Of a DNA stretch of 64,000 bases, positions 55,085 to 64,000 are shown in pieces. The notes under the pieces were generated by a model. The model saw only the letters and a list, made by a program, of their open reading frames with translations, did not search any database and was not told where the DNA came from. A program made the position numbers and the translations under genes. Where the stretch lies: assembly GCA_001910725.1 (NCBI GenBank), contig MJGA01000023.1, positions 186,001 through 250,000 on the forward strand, read 5' to 3'. Positions within the stretch are counted from its first letter, which is position 1; every line of letters starts with the position of its first letter. The DNA comes from Phanerodontia chrysosporium (taxonomy: Eukaryota > Basidiomycota > Agaricomycetes > Polyporales > Phanerochaetaceae).

Positions 55085-56947
55085 ATGAACACGTCGAGGC
55101 CCCCTGAATGGGTGAGGTCGCTCAGTACTCAGCCCGACGTGGACAAGGTTATAGCCTCCGAGGAGACGAAGATCAAGCAGATTCAGCAAACCATAACACA
55201 TCTCAAAGCGCACAGGAACATGCTCGCCGTCATCTCTCGTCTGCCTCCTGAACTACTAGGCGAGGTATTCGTTCACTTCGTGCAGAGGTGGAACCAGGAC
55301 TATCTGCAGAGAATATGCAATTCGAGCCGCCTGTCGCAAGACAAACGAAGGAAACAGCGGCATTGGATCAGGATCACCGAAGTATGCCACCATTGGCGCA
55401 ACGTAGCCCTGCGCACGCCGCGGATCTGGGGCCTTATTCTCCTCGACCAAACCTCGCTTGAAGTCGTCGAGCTCTGCCTGTCACGTTCTGGTCGAACACC
55501 GCTAGACATTGTACAGGTACATCCTGGCGTACTGTCCAAGTTACTGACGGCATACGTCGTGTTGCACTTCCACCACACTCGCACCATCTCGTTCACCCTG
55601 TCCGACGAGTTCTTCCGTCTCATCGCCGACTGTCCCGCATATATCGATGCACCGCTACTGCAGAGGCTCGACATCAAAGCCATCTCGGTCTCAGATCCGC
55701 CTCCGCTCGCTTCCCTCGCAAACGCATCCTGGCCACAGCTGACCTCGCTCACTTGCCAACTCCTAAGCTCGGAGTTCCTCCGTGCTCTCGCCCGTCCAAC
55801 TTTGACCACCCTTATCGTCAGAGACGTACCTGCTGTCAACAACGTCAAGCCAGACGTCGTTTCTTGGGTGCAAATACTACGCAACCTCCCGTCTCTCGAA
55901 ATCCTGGACCTCCGAGAGGTTATTCACATGCCCGAAGGCGCCGTACATTTGGACACGATAGGGATGCAGACTACGCTTCCTTGTATCAGGCGTCTCAGAA
56001 TTGTTGACAATGGGACAGGTGCCTCTTCTGCCTCTTTGTTCAACCACCTTGTCGTCCCGGCCGAGGCATCTATATACCTTTCGGGTCGCAGCCCCGGGCC
56101 CACAGGCTTCTATACAGACTTTTGGACGGCCCTCGCCCAGAAGGCATCCGGCAAGGGGGTCATCGGTCAGCCACGGCCAATACGGATACTCCGTACGTCT
56201 ACTGGTCGACTTGGCGCAGGTCCCGTCCGGGTAACATGCACAATGTACTCGGACGATGTCTCACTCTTCCGGAAGACGCCATACGGACAGCAGATGGAAA
56301 CTACCACCGAGGAGGCCGCATGCCTGACGGTCGATCTGTACGGTCGCACCAATAGCATTCTGCTCTCCTTGCTGGCGACTTATCCTCTCTCAGAGGTGCA
56401 CGGAATAGAGTTCGACTATGTCGCGCTGGTGGACGAGGACGCGTGGCGATGTCTATCTGCGCTGCCGCGCCTGCGCCAGCTGGGCCTAGCCGGAGACGAG
56501 GGTGCGCTCCGCATGCTCCTGCGTGCGCTATCCATGCAGGACACATTCCCTGCCCTCGAGTGGCTCGAGCTCGCCGCCTTCACGTGGAACCGCCGGCACG
56601 CCACCCCCTGGAAACGGCGCACGCGCCTGGGCTCCCTCATGCTCGAGTTCATCGGCGCGCTCGAGGCGCGCCAGGCGCAGGGCCGCAGGATCAAGATGCT
56701 CGACCTTCCGTCCGCGGACAACGTCTTCCGCCGCGACGGCATGCTGCGCGACGCCCCGCGGATTGAGGCGCTCGTGGACGAGTTCGCGTACACCTCGGAA
56801 GAGAAGGTCGGATGCGATACCTGCGCGGAGGACGACGAAGATGACGTTCTGGTTGATACCGGCGACGAGGACGAGGACGAATCTACGACAGATGAGGAGA
56901 GTGAGGATGGGGATGGGGATGTGGCGATGGGTGATGAGGACAACTGA
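55085..56947 (+). CDS. F-box protein, intact
   Basis: The only F-box gene in the window that reads without interruption to a stop: 620 residues from ATG at 55085 (MNTSRPPEWVRSLSTQ). A coiled coil (EETKIKQIQQTITHLKAHRN) leads to the F-box ISRLPPELLGEVFVHFVQRW, WIRITEVCHHWRNVALRTPR and IWGLILL. Leucine-rich strips follow (FLRALARPTLTTLIVRDV, LPSLEILDLREVIH, LPRLRQLGLAGDEG, FPALEWLELAAF). The C-terminus has a Cys pair (GCDTCAEDDED) and a long Asp/Glu tail. An in-frame ATG lies 33 nt upstream; I chose 55085 because the protein start then resembles its relatives. The target is unknown. Confidence 0.88.
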   Translation: MNTSRPPEWVRSLSTQPDVDKVIASEETKIKQIQQTITHLKAHRNMLAVISRLPPELLGEVFVHFVQRWNQDYLQRICNSSRLSQDKRRKQRHWIRITEVCHHWRNVALRTPRIWGLILLDQTSLEVVELCLSRSGRTPLDIVQVHPGVLSKLLTAYVVLHFHHTRTISFTLSDEFFRLIADCPAYIDAPLLQRLDIKAISVSDPPPLASLANASWPQLTSLTCQLLSSEFLRALARPTLTTLIVRDVPAVNNVKPDVVSWVQILRNLPSLEILDLREVIHMPEGAVHLDTIGMQTTLPCIRRLRIVDNGTGASSASLFNHLVVPAEASIYLSGRSPGPTGFYTDFWTALAQKASGKGVIGQPRPIRILRTSTGRLGAGPVRVTCTMYSDDVSLFRKTPYGQQMETTTEEAACLTVDLYGRTNSILLSLLATYPLSEVHGIEFDYVALVDEDAWRCLSALPRLRQLGLAGDEGALRMLLRALSMQDTFPALEWLELAAFTWNRRHATPWKRRTRLGSLMLEFIGALEARQAQGRRIKMLDLPSADNVFRRDGMLRDAPRIEALVDEFAYTSEEKVGCDTCAEDDEDDVLVDTGDEDEDESTTDEESEDGDGDVAMGDEDN

Positions 56948-57074
56948 GTTGGAGAGAAGGGTCATTCCGTTTTGAGGATAGTATCGACATTTAAACCTCA
57001 CACGAGTTCACGCTAACTCCATACACGCAAATTACCTCCTGTTTTCCAAGAGTCAGACTACGCTCCTCATGCTT

Positions 57075-57235
57075 CACATAGAACACTCCCTCGTCTTCCG
57101 TTGAAGGGTATATCCTCGCGATGAATCCGATAGATTGTTGCCAACACGACAGGACCCGTCGGCCTATCTTGGTGTCCACAGCCTGCGCACGCCGTCGTAT
57201 GAACGACCGAGTGGATGCAAGGAAATAGAAAGTGA
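57075..57235 (+). pseudogene. Duplicated scrap of the KRS1 last exon
   Basis: GATGAATCCGATAGA, TGCCAACACGACAGGACCCG and TCGGCC match, with changes, GATGAAGCCGATAGA, CGCCAACACGACTGGACCCA and TCGGCC in the last exon of KRS1 (53.93-54.0 kb). The similarity continues past the KRS1 stop. The copy has lost the frame and start, so it is non-coding. Confidence 0.75.
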
Positions 57236-57579
57236 ATGGTCAACTGCTTCACCGTTCTTGTCCTCCGGTCTGATTGACATGCAGTGCGGCAAAACCCACC
57301 CCAGCTTGCTTAGATATTCGAGCGTAGCTAGAGTTGGGCAAATTCACTGCCGTGTGGCGCGGGTTGAGGCGCTTAGCGACTGGAGAGCCGCCATCAATTA
57401 TGAAGTGCGCGCTGACGCAGATGGAATTGTTCGCTTCCGTCTTTCTCTCACCCTCCCAGGTTCTCGAGGAATTTCCAAGACTCTTGAACACTCTGAACTA
57501 CTTAGAAGCGGTGGGTTTACGTCTGTTCACACACGAGAATGCGTGTGCTGATGTTGACCTTTAGCCCTGTGCTTTCAAG
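57236..57579. other. Diverged copy of the region upstream of the intact F-box gene
   Basis: Around 57.33-57.54 kb the sequence follows 54.70-54.90 kb in order: CTGCCGTGTGGCGCGG against ATGCCGTGTGGCGCAG, then shared TCTTTCTCTC.CCCTC, GAACACT and AGAAGC-like blocks. No gene is recognised. Confidence 0.55.
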
Positions 57580-57966
57580 ATGAGGGTACGGGCAAAGGAA
57601 GTGTTGGACGTGGTGATATTCCCCACCGGTGCACTATACCGAATGCGAAATGCCCGCGTCCTCGAGCTCGAGCTTGGGCCCTACCACTGGGCAATAGAAT
57701 TCTGCACCCAATTCAGTATGCCCAACACTTTGACTGCGCTGGAACAGCTCGTCGTCGATGCGCTGCCTTGCGACGACGACCGCGCAGCTCGCGTGTTCTT
57801 CGTACCGCTCATCACGGCACTTCGGACACGAAGGAATGGGAGTCGAGTGCTCAGGCAACTCACCCTTCGCTACGACCCTGTTCTCAATAATAAGTTGATT
57901 CGTCACCAGAGAGAGAAGCTGACCTCAGACGTAACGTGGAAGTACTGGAACTCAGGTGTAATATAG
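57580..57966 (+). pseudogene. F-box gene relic, C-terminal part only
   Basis: A 128-codon frame resembles only the last part of the neighbouring F-box proteins: ARVLELELGPYHWAIEF, LTALEQLVVDALPCDDDRAA, FFVPLITALRTRRNGSRVLR and QLTLRYDPV, comparable to FPALEWLELAAF...FIGALEARQAQG in the intact gene. There is no F-box in front of it. It probably remains from the duplication that also copied the KRS1 end. Confidence 0.55.
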
Positions 57967-58148
57967 CGGAGCCTGGCAATGTATAGCAGTAGTCGAGGGC
58001 GCCTACATCACGTGAGCATCCCGCCGCATAACTCCAGCCCGTGCTACTTTGTTCTTGTCCAACACACTATCATCAGCGTTCACAAGGTAAGTCCCTCGCT
58101 GTCTAGACTGCTTGCGTTCGCTACAACTAGACTAAACAATATGTGTAG

Positions 58149-60042
58149 ATGTCTGCTTTTCCACCCGCCTGGACATTCACTTTCGACTCGGAAGTCGGGA
58201 TCGATGCTGCGGTGGAGCTGCGTCAGCAACAAATCCAACAACTGCAGAAGGATGTTCTTCTGCTCTGGTCCAGGCGCAACTTGCTCTCTCCGACCTGCCG
58301 TATTCCTCCCGAGGTCCTTGCAGATATCTTCTACGCTCTTGTGCGAGAGTGGCTCCTTGGTCAACTCTCTGAGGACGAGCCAATCAACGCGGCCCTGAAC
58401 GCTTGGGACTGGCTCACGGTTACCATGGTATGCCGCCATTGGCGGGAAGTGGCCCTCTGTACCCCTCGTTTGTGGAAATACATTCGCAGCGAGGGTCGGC
58501 ACTTCGACGGGAAGGACCATACCACATCCTGTTTCCAGCTCTCCGGCAATACCCCTCTGACTATATTCCGCATCCCAGACAGTGACTATATCATGACCCG
58601 AAGCTCCACCAAGGTGTCCTCCAGAACATGCGGCGCGTCCGTAGCATGTCAGCTTTTCTGAGCGCCCATTTCTTTCAAGACGCGGCGGCGTTTGGCAGCA
58701 TGCATGCACCTATCCTGGAACACCTTTCCATCCGCTATACAAGACACATGCGTGGTGCACCTGACTTCGAGGTTGTCAAGAAAGCATCATGGCCTCGTCT
58801 GCATACTCTCGAGCTGCACGGCCCTTCATTCTCCCTGCTCGAAGCTACATTACGACCCTCGATCACCATTCTCACTGTCCGCGATCCCTCTGGGCCCTCA
58901 CATCGGGGTGCTGGGCCCATCTATTGCGACAACTGCGCAGTCTTCAGCGTCTCCAGCTGGAAGACGTCGTGTCTACGCTAGCCTCCCCGCAAAACGTGAC
59001 TGTGTTCTCCGATGCGGGTTCAGTCGCCCTGCCGTCGCTGAAGTCGATCTCTATTACGTACAGCCATAGCGGCGTCGAGCACGGGGAACTCTTGGATGCC
59101 CTCGACCTTCCGGGCGATGTCAACGTCAAATTCAACGGCATGTACGCCGAGCGCGATTGCTTGTCGCCTCGGGTGATGTCAGCGATATCTCGGTCTCTCG
59201 GGAACGTGGCCAGAAGGTCGAATGGCGACCTGTCTATCACACGCTCTGCATTCGCCCTCGATATCACAGTCGACTGGCAAGACATCTGTACTTTGACCGC
59301 CTACACAGATGGGAATTTGTCCACTGGACCTTGCGGATCAGAGCTTTGGAGCAACACAGAGAACACAGCAGGGTGGACTAAGGTCATATCTCGCAGGCAG
59401 GAGTCAGATACCCCCATCCCCCCTTTCTGCATGCATCACCCCCTCTCAGATCTCAAGTACATCCGTCTGACGTCGGATCGGTGGGGCATATGGGACTCGG
59501 AGTGGTCCGCACTTGCCCAGCTACCTAGCGTCCAGGAGATAACGGTCAACGAAAGCCATTTCCGGGCCATCTCCGCGCTTGCGAAACATCTTGTCGATCC
59601 TTGCTCATTCGCTTCTCTCGACAGTCTGGTCTTCAGTGCTGTCAAGTGGCATGTCTTTGGCGACGGCTACGATATGATCAATGACGATCCTAGGACGCCT
59701 GCCACTGCGATCTTCGAGCCGCTAGCAGCTGCGCTCGCCGCGCGGCGTGCACACGGTAAGCCGTTGAGGAGGCTTTCGATACTCTTCCCGGTGAACGTGG
59801 GCGAACGGTGGGACCATCGTCAAGAGGGCTTGAATGAACTGCGGAAACAAGTTGAGGAGTTCGAGATGGACCCACTCGATATGGAGAACCTTGACCAGGA
59901 GGCCTGGCAGGACCTCCGAAGGCGCGAGGACGAGTGTCCGTGCGGGTACGTTCCCAGTTGTCTGGACAGCGATTCCGAACGGGCGACTTTGATATCTGAA
60001 CAGACTCTCGGCCGTGAGCCTTTTGGTTCTCAGATACCCTGA
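58149..60042 (+). CDS. F-box protein with two apparent frame breaks
   Basis: ATG at 58149 gives MSAFPPAWTFTFDSE, a coiled coil (RQQQIQQLQKDVLLLWSRRN), and the F-box LSPTCRIPPEVLADIFYALV with WLTVTMVCRHWREVALCTPR and LWKYIRS. Then LHQGVLQNMRRVRSMS and ASWPRLHTLELHGPS in a second frame, and LRQLRSLQRLQLEDVVSTL to the end GREPFGSQIP in a third. Breaks lie near 58.58-58.62 and 58.91-58.93 kb. Sequence after the second break is clean for more than 370 codons, so this may be an intact gene hidden by indels or a young pseudogene. Its C-terminus (DECPCGYVPSCLDSDSE) keeps the Cys-plus-acidic pattern of the family. Confidence 0.7.
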
Positions 60043-60499
60043 CCCCCACCTTTGGCCGCTTGTTCGCTTGTTTTGCGGTCGCCGTTGACGAGATCAGCCC
60101 GAGAATGCGTAGTTTGTCATAGAGAATTGGTTATTTTCCATACACGCTTCCGTCACCTTGGCCATGATGATACCCTGTACAAAATGTAGCAAAGCCCAGC
60201 GATGACGCTTGCTGTATGTCGCGATAGATATTTAGATGTATATACCCTGGGTCCTACTTCGGACCATAGGTCTTACATGGTGTCTTCGTTGGTTCGCATT
60301 AGCATGTCCGCAACACATCATCCATTGCTTCACATATCTCGGAGAGAGACTTTGCGAAATCGCTCCTAATACAAGAAGACAGTTCATACTGCAAACGCTC
60401 CATAGAACAACAGCCCTCAACACCATGATATTCAGGAATTCCTGCACAATATTCAGCACGACGCCCGACGGAAGCAAAGCTTAGCAGCCCTACCTTCGA
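60043..60499. other. Convergent intergenic region
   Basis: It lies between the F-box 3' end and the 3' end of the small secreted protein. AT-rich; no gene is recognised. Confidence 0.5.
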
Positions 60500-61088
60500 T
60501 CAGGCTGAAGAGACCAAGATCGACTTCGTACCGGGAGTGTAGCAGAAGTTGTTCTCCAGACGGGTACCGCAAGTAGAAAGCTGGTTGCAGCTGTGTCCAC
60601 ACCCGGCTCTGTCGCAGAATCCGACGTTGTTCGTGGCGGCGAGGCAGGTGGTGTCCGGTGCGTTGAGACAGGCGGCGCCGCCGTTGTACACCGTGCACGA
60701 GCCGCCGCAGATGTCATCGATGCGGCGGTTGCAGTACGTGACCATCGTATTGTCGGCGGAGCGTGCGGCGAGCGGGTTGATCGGCCCACCAATGAATGTG
60801 AGCTCGGCGTCGGTGTTCTCGAGCCAGTGCAGCATCTGCTCGGGGGATACAAGGTATGTCGCGGGCTATGGGATAAGACGACGGTAAGGCTTCAGTCATG
60901 GATGCCTCAATGATTTTGTGTCGTTACACACATCAAGAGCAGCTTCACCATCCGGCTGTGACAGTTGAGAAGAGGGGAGTCGCGGGAAGAAATACGGCAC
61001 TCACTGCTGCGACTGGTGTGGTCAGTCCGCTAGTGGCCAGAGCCAGCATGAGAACGGAGAGGTGACGGAGGCGGATCGTGAGCTGCAT
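60500..61088 (-). CDS. Small secreted cysteine-rich protein
   Basis: Two exons joined by a ~135 nt phase 0 intron (GTGAGTGCC...CCCATAG). The first encodes a signal peptide, MQLTIRLRHLSVLMLALATS with cleavage probably after TTPVAA. The second encodes PATYLVSPEQMLHWLENTDA, ELTFIGGPINPLAAR and a region with ten Cys (TYCNRRIDDICGGSC, CLNAPDTTC, FCDRAGCGHSC, STCGTRLENNFC), ending TKSILVSSA. Mature size is about 125 residues. Ten cysteines suit five disulfides in an extracellular protein. Effector-like size and make-up, but I do not recognise the family and do not assign a function. Confidence 0.78.
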
Positions 61089-62552
61089 GCTGAAGATTGT
61101 CAAGAGAGTGGTCAAGTAAATGGGGTTGTTCTGGGCGAGAATCAATAGGACCTCCCTCCCTTTATACGGTTGTTAGAGCGTGAACATATCAGGACCGGTC
61201 GTACAACAATTCGGATACTGGCTGTGTTTGCCTCCTCTGTCTGTGAGCCATCGCGAACCGTCGGAGGGATGTCAACTGGATGACACGAGAGCCGTGTCGC
61301 ATCGGTTCCACTCCTCTTGTCTCATCACGTCGCTTCACAAGCTATTAATGTTGCGCAGCTGGTCGGAGGGACGTGAATCACTGAGAACGCTCATGCCGAC
61401 CATTCAGGACATTGTTGTCGCTCGGATCTGTAAGTCCCAGCTGAGGTTAGAACGCATACTTTGAGAGTGGTACGACTTGCCTTGCCTGCCAGACACACAG
61501 TACAACCCGGAAAGAGGCCTACATAGCCCGAGACGTTTACTACTGTCCGTGTAAGGGGAGCCGTAAATGGATTTCAGATAATAACATGATCTGGCACGAG
61601 GACATGGTTTGCCGCAATATATTACTTACCAACAGCATGCAGCCTACCGCCACCGGACTTCTTGCATTCTTCGGTGCAGTCCGTCAGCGACCGTTCGCCT
61701 CCGGTCGGCGACGCTCAGCGCATCCGTCAGGCCCTCTGGACCGTAATCACCGCCTTCTTCATCTTGGGCGAGTCTTTGCCCTGTGCCGCCGCCTGCGCTC
61801 GCGTTGTGTGGCTCGTCTCGATACAGGCTGCTAACTACAAAGGGTCAGAACGATCAAGCTCTAGCGTGCCACAATGTTCACCTCATCAATGGCGGAGTCC
61901 GAACTCCAAACTCGGATATCTGCTGCTTTCGGTGAACATGCATAGGTTATTCGTTCTCGACGTAAACGGGAGCATCTGGAAAGAGATTGGCGGGAGGGTG
62001 CCATGGCAGGCGAGGACTCTGAGGGCGCTGAACATGTTTCCTCGACGACCGAACGCAGGAAAGAGATACTGAACATACAACTGAGCAATCTTGAGCACGT
62101 CAAAATCGTCGTTGTGCTATCTTCGCAGGACCGAGGCAGCCCGAGTTAAATGTAGTATACATCTTATACCCAATCAGTACTCACTTGTCAGCTTCGACTT
62201 GCAACGAAGTCTACATATTCATGCAATCTATATATCCACACGAGCAAGTTCGAAGGAAGAAAGAAAGAGTGAGCAAAATCGCATTATAGTCGAACGAACC
62301 GTGATCGATGTCTGCTTTGCGAGTATCATGTAGTTCAACTGCGCAAGGTGATCGGACACTGCGTGGGAGCACGTGGCCGCGACCGCGACCGAAAGGGATT
62401 CAATTGAAGCGCCGCCGCAAACTTCGAGCACGCCCTTGTTACACCTCTGAACAGCGGCTCAGCGCGTATTCCCCTTTCACGGCGACTTCCTGAGGTGAGT
62501 ATGCGCTGTAGAATGTACCTTTCAATGTCCTGACGGGTTCCAGTTGCGGCAA
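61089..62552. other. Unassigned 1.5 kb
   Basis: It includes the promoter of the secreted-protein gene and of the last F-box gene. Short frames in 61.58-62.1 kb on both strands have no recognisable content. Confidence 0.45.
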
Positions 62553-64000
62553 ATGTCATTCAGTAGTTATCCTCAGTCAGCGTCCGCTCTGGTCTCCCTC
62601 GCCGCGCAGACCGAGATCCAGGTCGCTGCTAAAGCACGCCGGGTCATGATCACAACCTTGGAACGTTCAAATAGAAGGGATGCTTACCCCCCAGTCAATC
62701 GCCTCCCTCCAGAAATACTCGGAAAAATCTTCACTATCCTTGTGGAGAGCCACCTGATCGAGAGGTTCTCCAGATATCGTGAGGCTGATTCCCCTGATAA
62801 AGTCTATGGGTGGCTTTCTGTACTCAAGACGTGCCAGCACTGGAGGGAGACTGCTCTCTCGAATCCTCAAGTTTGGAGCTACGTATACATCGCACACCCC
62901 TCTGCGTGTACTCCGGAGGATGAGAGCTTCCTTTCCCTCCAACTAGAGCGTTCTCAATCCGCATCACTCACCATCATTCAACCAAGCTACAACTGCTCTC
63001 TTTATAGACCTTTGCTAGAGAGTCAACGCAATGCTGTGTTCAGTAACATAAACCGTGCGCGTACTCTTGTGGTTGCACTGGACGACCCTTCCATGCGAAC
63101 CGCTCTCGATTCGCTCTCAGGATTGGACGCTCCTCAACTGGACACGCTTTTCACCTCTTTCCGCAACAGGCATACTTCACCATCCGAAGACACCTACCCT
63201 ACCGCCCTTGCAGACGCATCCTGGCCTAGCTTGCGCTGCCTGAGATGTGATTATGCCTCATTCATCCAGCTGAACTCTGTTTTACGCCCAACTTTAACTT
63301 CACTCACCGTGCGCGGCTGCAGTGCACGTCCTTCTGTCGAGGAGTGGATTGCGTGTCTTCATGGTCTCCCCCTCCTCATAACTCTTGACCTGGACGACGC
63401 CGTCGAATACGCATTAGGGTCGGCAAGCCTGAGCGTGCCGACGGACCGACGCTCTCCCTATCTGTCTAATCTGCGGTATTTAAGCCTGTCCGACCACTTC
63501 GACGGCGTCGCTTTTGCATGTTTACTCAATCATCTTGAAATACCTAGAGATGCAACGGTACACTTCGGGGCCGGCAAGATGGGAGCCAAGGACCAGTTCT
63601 CATACGTCTTATCTGTGTATGCCGAACACACGCCAATGCTTCGTCGAGAAGCACCATCAAGAGGGTTTATTGTTATTGGCTACCCGGCAGCCCGCGGCGT
63701 GCATTTTACTTTCGATTCGAACGGGCAATCCATCTTCGCGGACTGCTTGGACCAGACCTCAATAAACTCGCGGCAGACGACAGGACGTTCAACATTTACA
63801 TGTAGCAGAGAACGCATATGTGAGGTTGCCATGCCCATCCTGTCACACTTCAGCCTCTCGCAGGTGTACGGCCTTCGATGTTTCTCAATCTTGCCGGAGG
63901 AGGCGTGGAAACTCATTTCCCAACTCCCAAATTTACAGGAACTAGACCTCGAGGTTGATATCGACGACGGTCTCCCGGGAGCTGCCGCCATCCTGCAATG
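62553..64000 (+). CDS. F-box protein, continues beyond the window
   Basis: From ATG at 62553 (MSFSSYPQSASALVSLAAQT) the frame is open for 482 codons to the window edge without a stop. The F-box is YPPVNRLPPEILGKIFTILV, then YGWLSVLKTCQHWRETALSN and PQVWSYVYIAH. Leucine-rich strips follow (SWPSLRCLRCDYASF, LRPTLTSLTVRGC, LHGLPLLITLDLDD, YLSNLRYLSLSDHF, LSQLP-like ISQLPNLQELDLEV). By comparison with its relatives about 100-150 residues are missing at the C-terminus. No damage is seen in this part. Confidence 0.85.
   Translation, partial: MSFSSYPQSASALVSLAAQTEIQVAAKARRVMITTLERSNRRDAYPPVNRLPPEILGKIFTILVESHLIERFSRYREADSPDKVYGWLSVLKTCQHWRETALSNPQVWSYVYIAHPSACTPEDESFLSLQLERSQSASLTIIQPSYNCSLYRPLLESQRNAVFSNINRARTLVVALDDPSMRTALDSLSGLDAPQLDTLFTSFRNRHTSPSEDTYPTALADASWPSLRCLRCDYASFIQLNSVLRPTLTSLTVRGCSARPSVEEWIACLHGLPLLITLDLDDAVEYALGSASLSVPTDRRSPYLSNLRYLSLSDHFDGVAFACLLNHLEIPRDATVHFGAGKMGAKDQFSYVLSVYAEHTPMLRREAPSRGFIVIGYPAARGVHFTFDSNGQSIFADCLDQTSINSRQTTGRSTFTCSRERICEVAMPILSHFSLSQVYGLRCFSILPEEAWKLISQLPNLQELDLEVDIDDGLPGAAAILQ

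Overview
The window is nuclear DNA of a filamentous basidiomycete, most likely an Agaricomycete (polypore-like). The reasons are genes cut by many 50-57 nt GT-AG introns, a family of F-box proteins with the recurrent start RN.LSPVNRLPPE, a chromodomain Ty3/gypsy element, a basidiomycete-type G-alpha with DVGGA, and a signal-peptide plus one-TM surface protein typical of mushrooms. There is no sign of a prokaryotic or organellar origin.

Layout, left to right: an MFS sugar transporter (1.2-4.0 kb, minus); a single-pass membrane protein (5.5-7.4 kb, plus, frame-broken); carnitine O-acetyltransferase (7.7-10.4 kb, minus); the GATOR2/SEA subunit Sea4/Mio (11.0-14.7 kb, minus), head to head with a long Arg/Asp-rich disordered protein (15.2-18.5 kb, plus); an F-box gene (19.0-28.9 kb) cut in two by an 8,140 bp LTR retrotransposon; an unassigned 2.8 kb; aminopeptidase P (31.7-35.0 kb, plus); a divergent G-protein alpha subunit (35.7-38.3 kb, minus); the ribosome-biogenesis GTPase NOG1 (39.9-42.3 kb, plus); three damaged F-box loci (42.6-48.9 kb); an Ariadne-type RBR ubiquitin ligase (49.2-51.3 kb, minus), head to head with lysyl-tRNA synthetase (51.5-54.0 kb, plus); further F-box loci (55.1-60.0 kb) with a duplicated scrap of the KRS1 3' end; a small secreted Cys-rich protein (60.5-61.1 kb, minus); and an F-box gene that runs off the window end (62.6 kb onward).

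The most unusual object is the retrotransposon. It is very young: its 337 bp LTRs look identical and it has a perfect ATGCA target duplication. It has a Tf1-like self-priming site, two covarying hairpins in the transcribed LTR, an open ATG-less extension upstream of Gag, a dUTPase domain between protease and reverse transcriptase, a chromodomain integrase, and an unrecognised third ORF of 452 codons whose first ~970 nt overlap the tail of pol in another frame. ORF3 has strongly C-ending codons, unlike gag-pol.

Two general cautions. Several conserved housekeeping genes (carnitine acetyltransferase, KRS1, probably aminopeptidase P) carry single-base frameshifts, mostly in short homopolymers, which suggests assembly indels and means single frame breaks elsewhere should not be over-read. 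Three exons of 8, 9 and 12 nt are needed to rebuild conserved proteins and would be missed by most gene finders. Genes were called by eye from family knowledge; no database search was possible.
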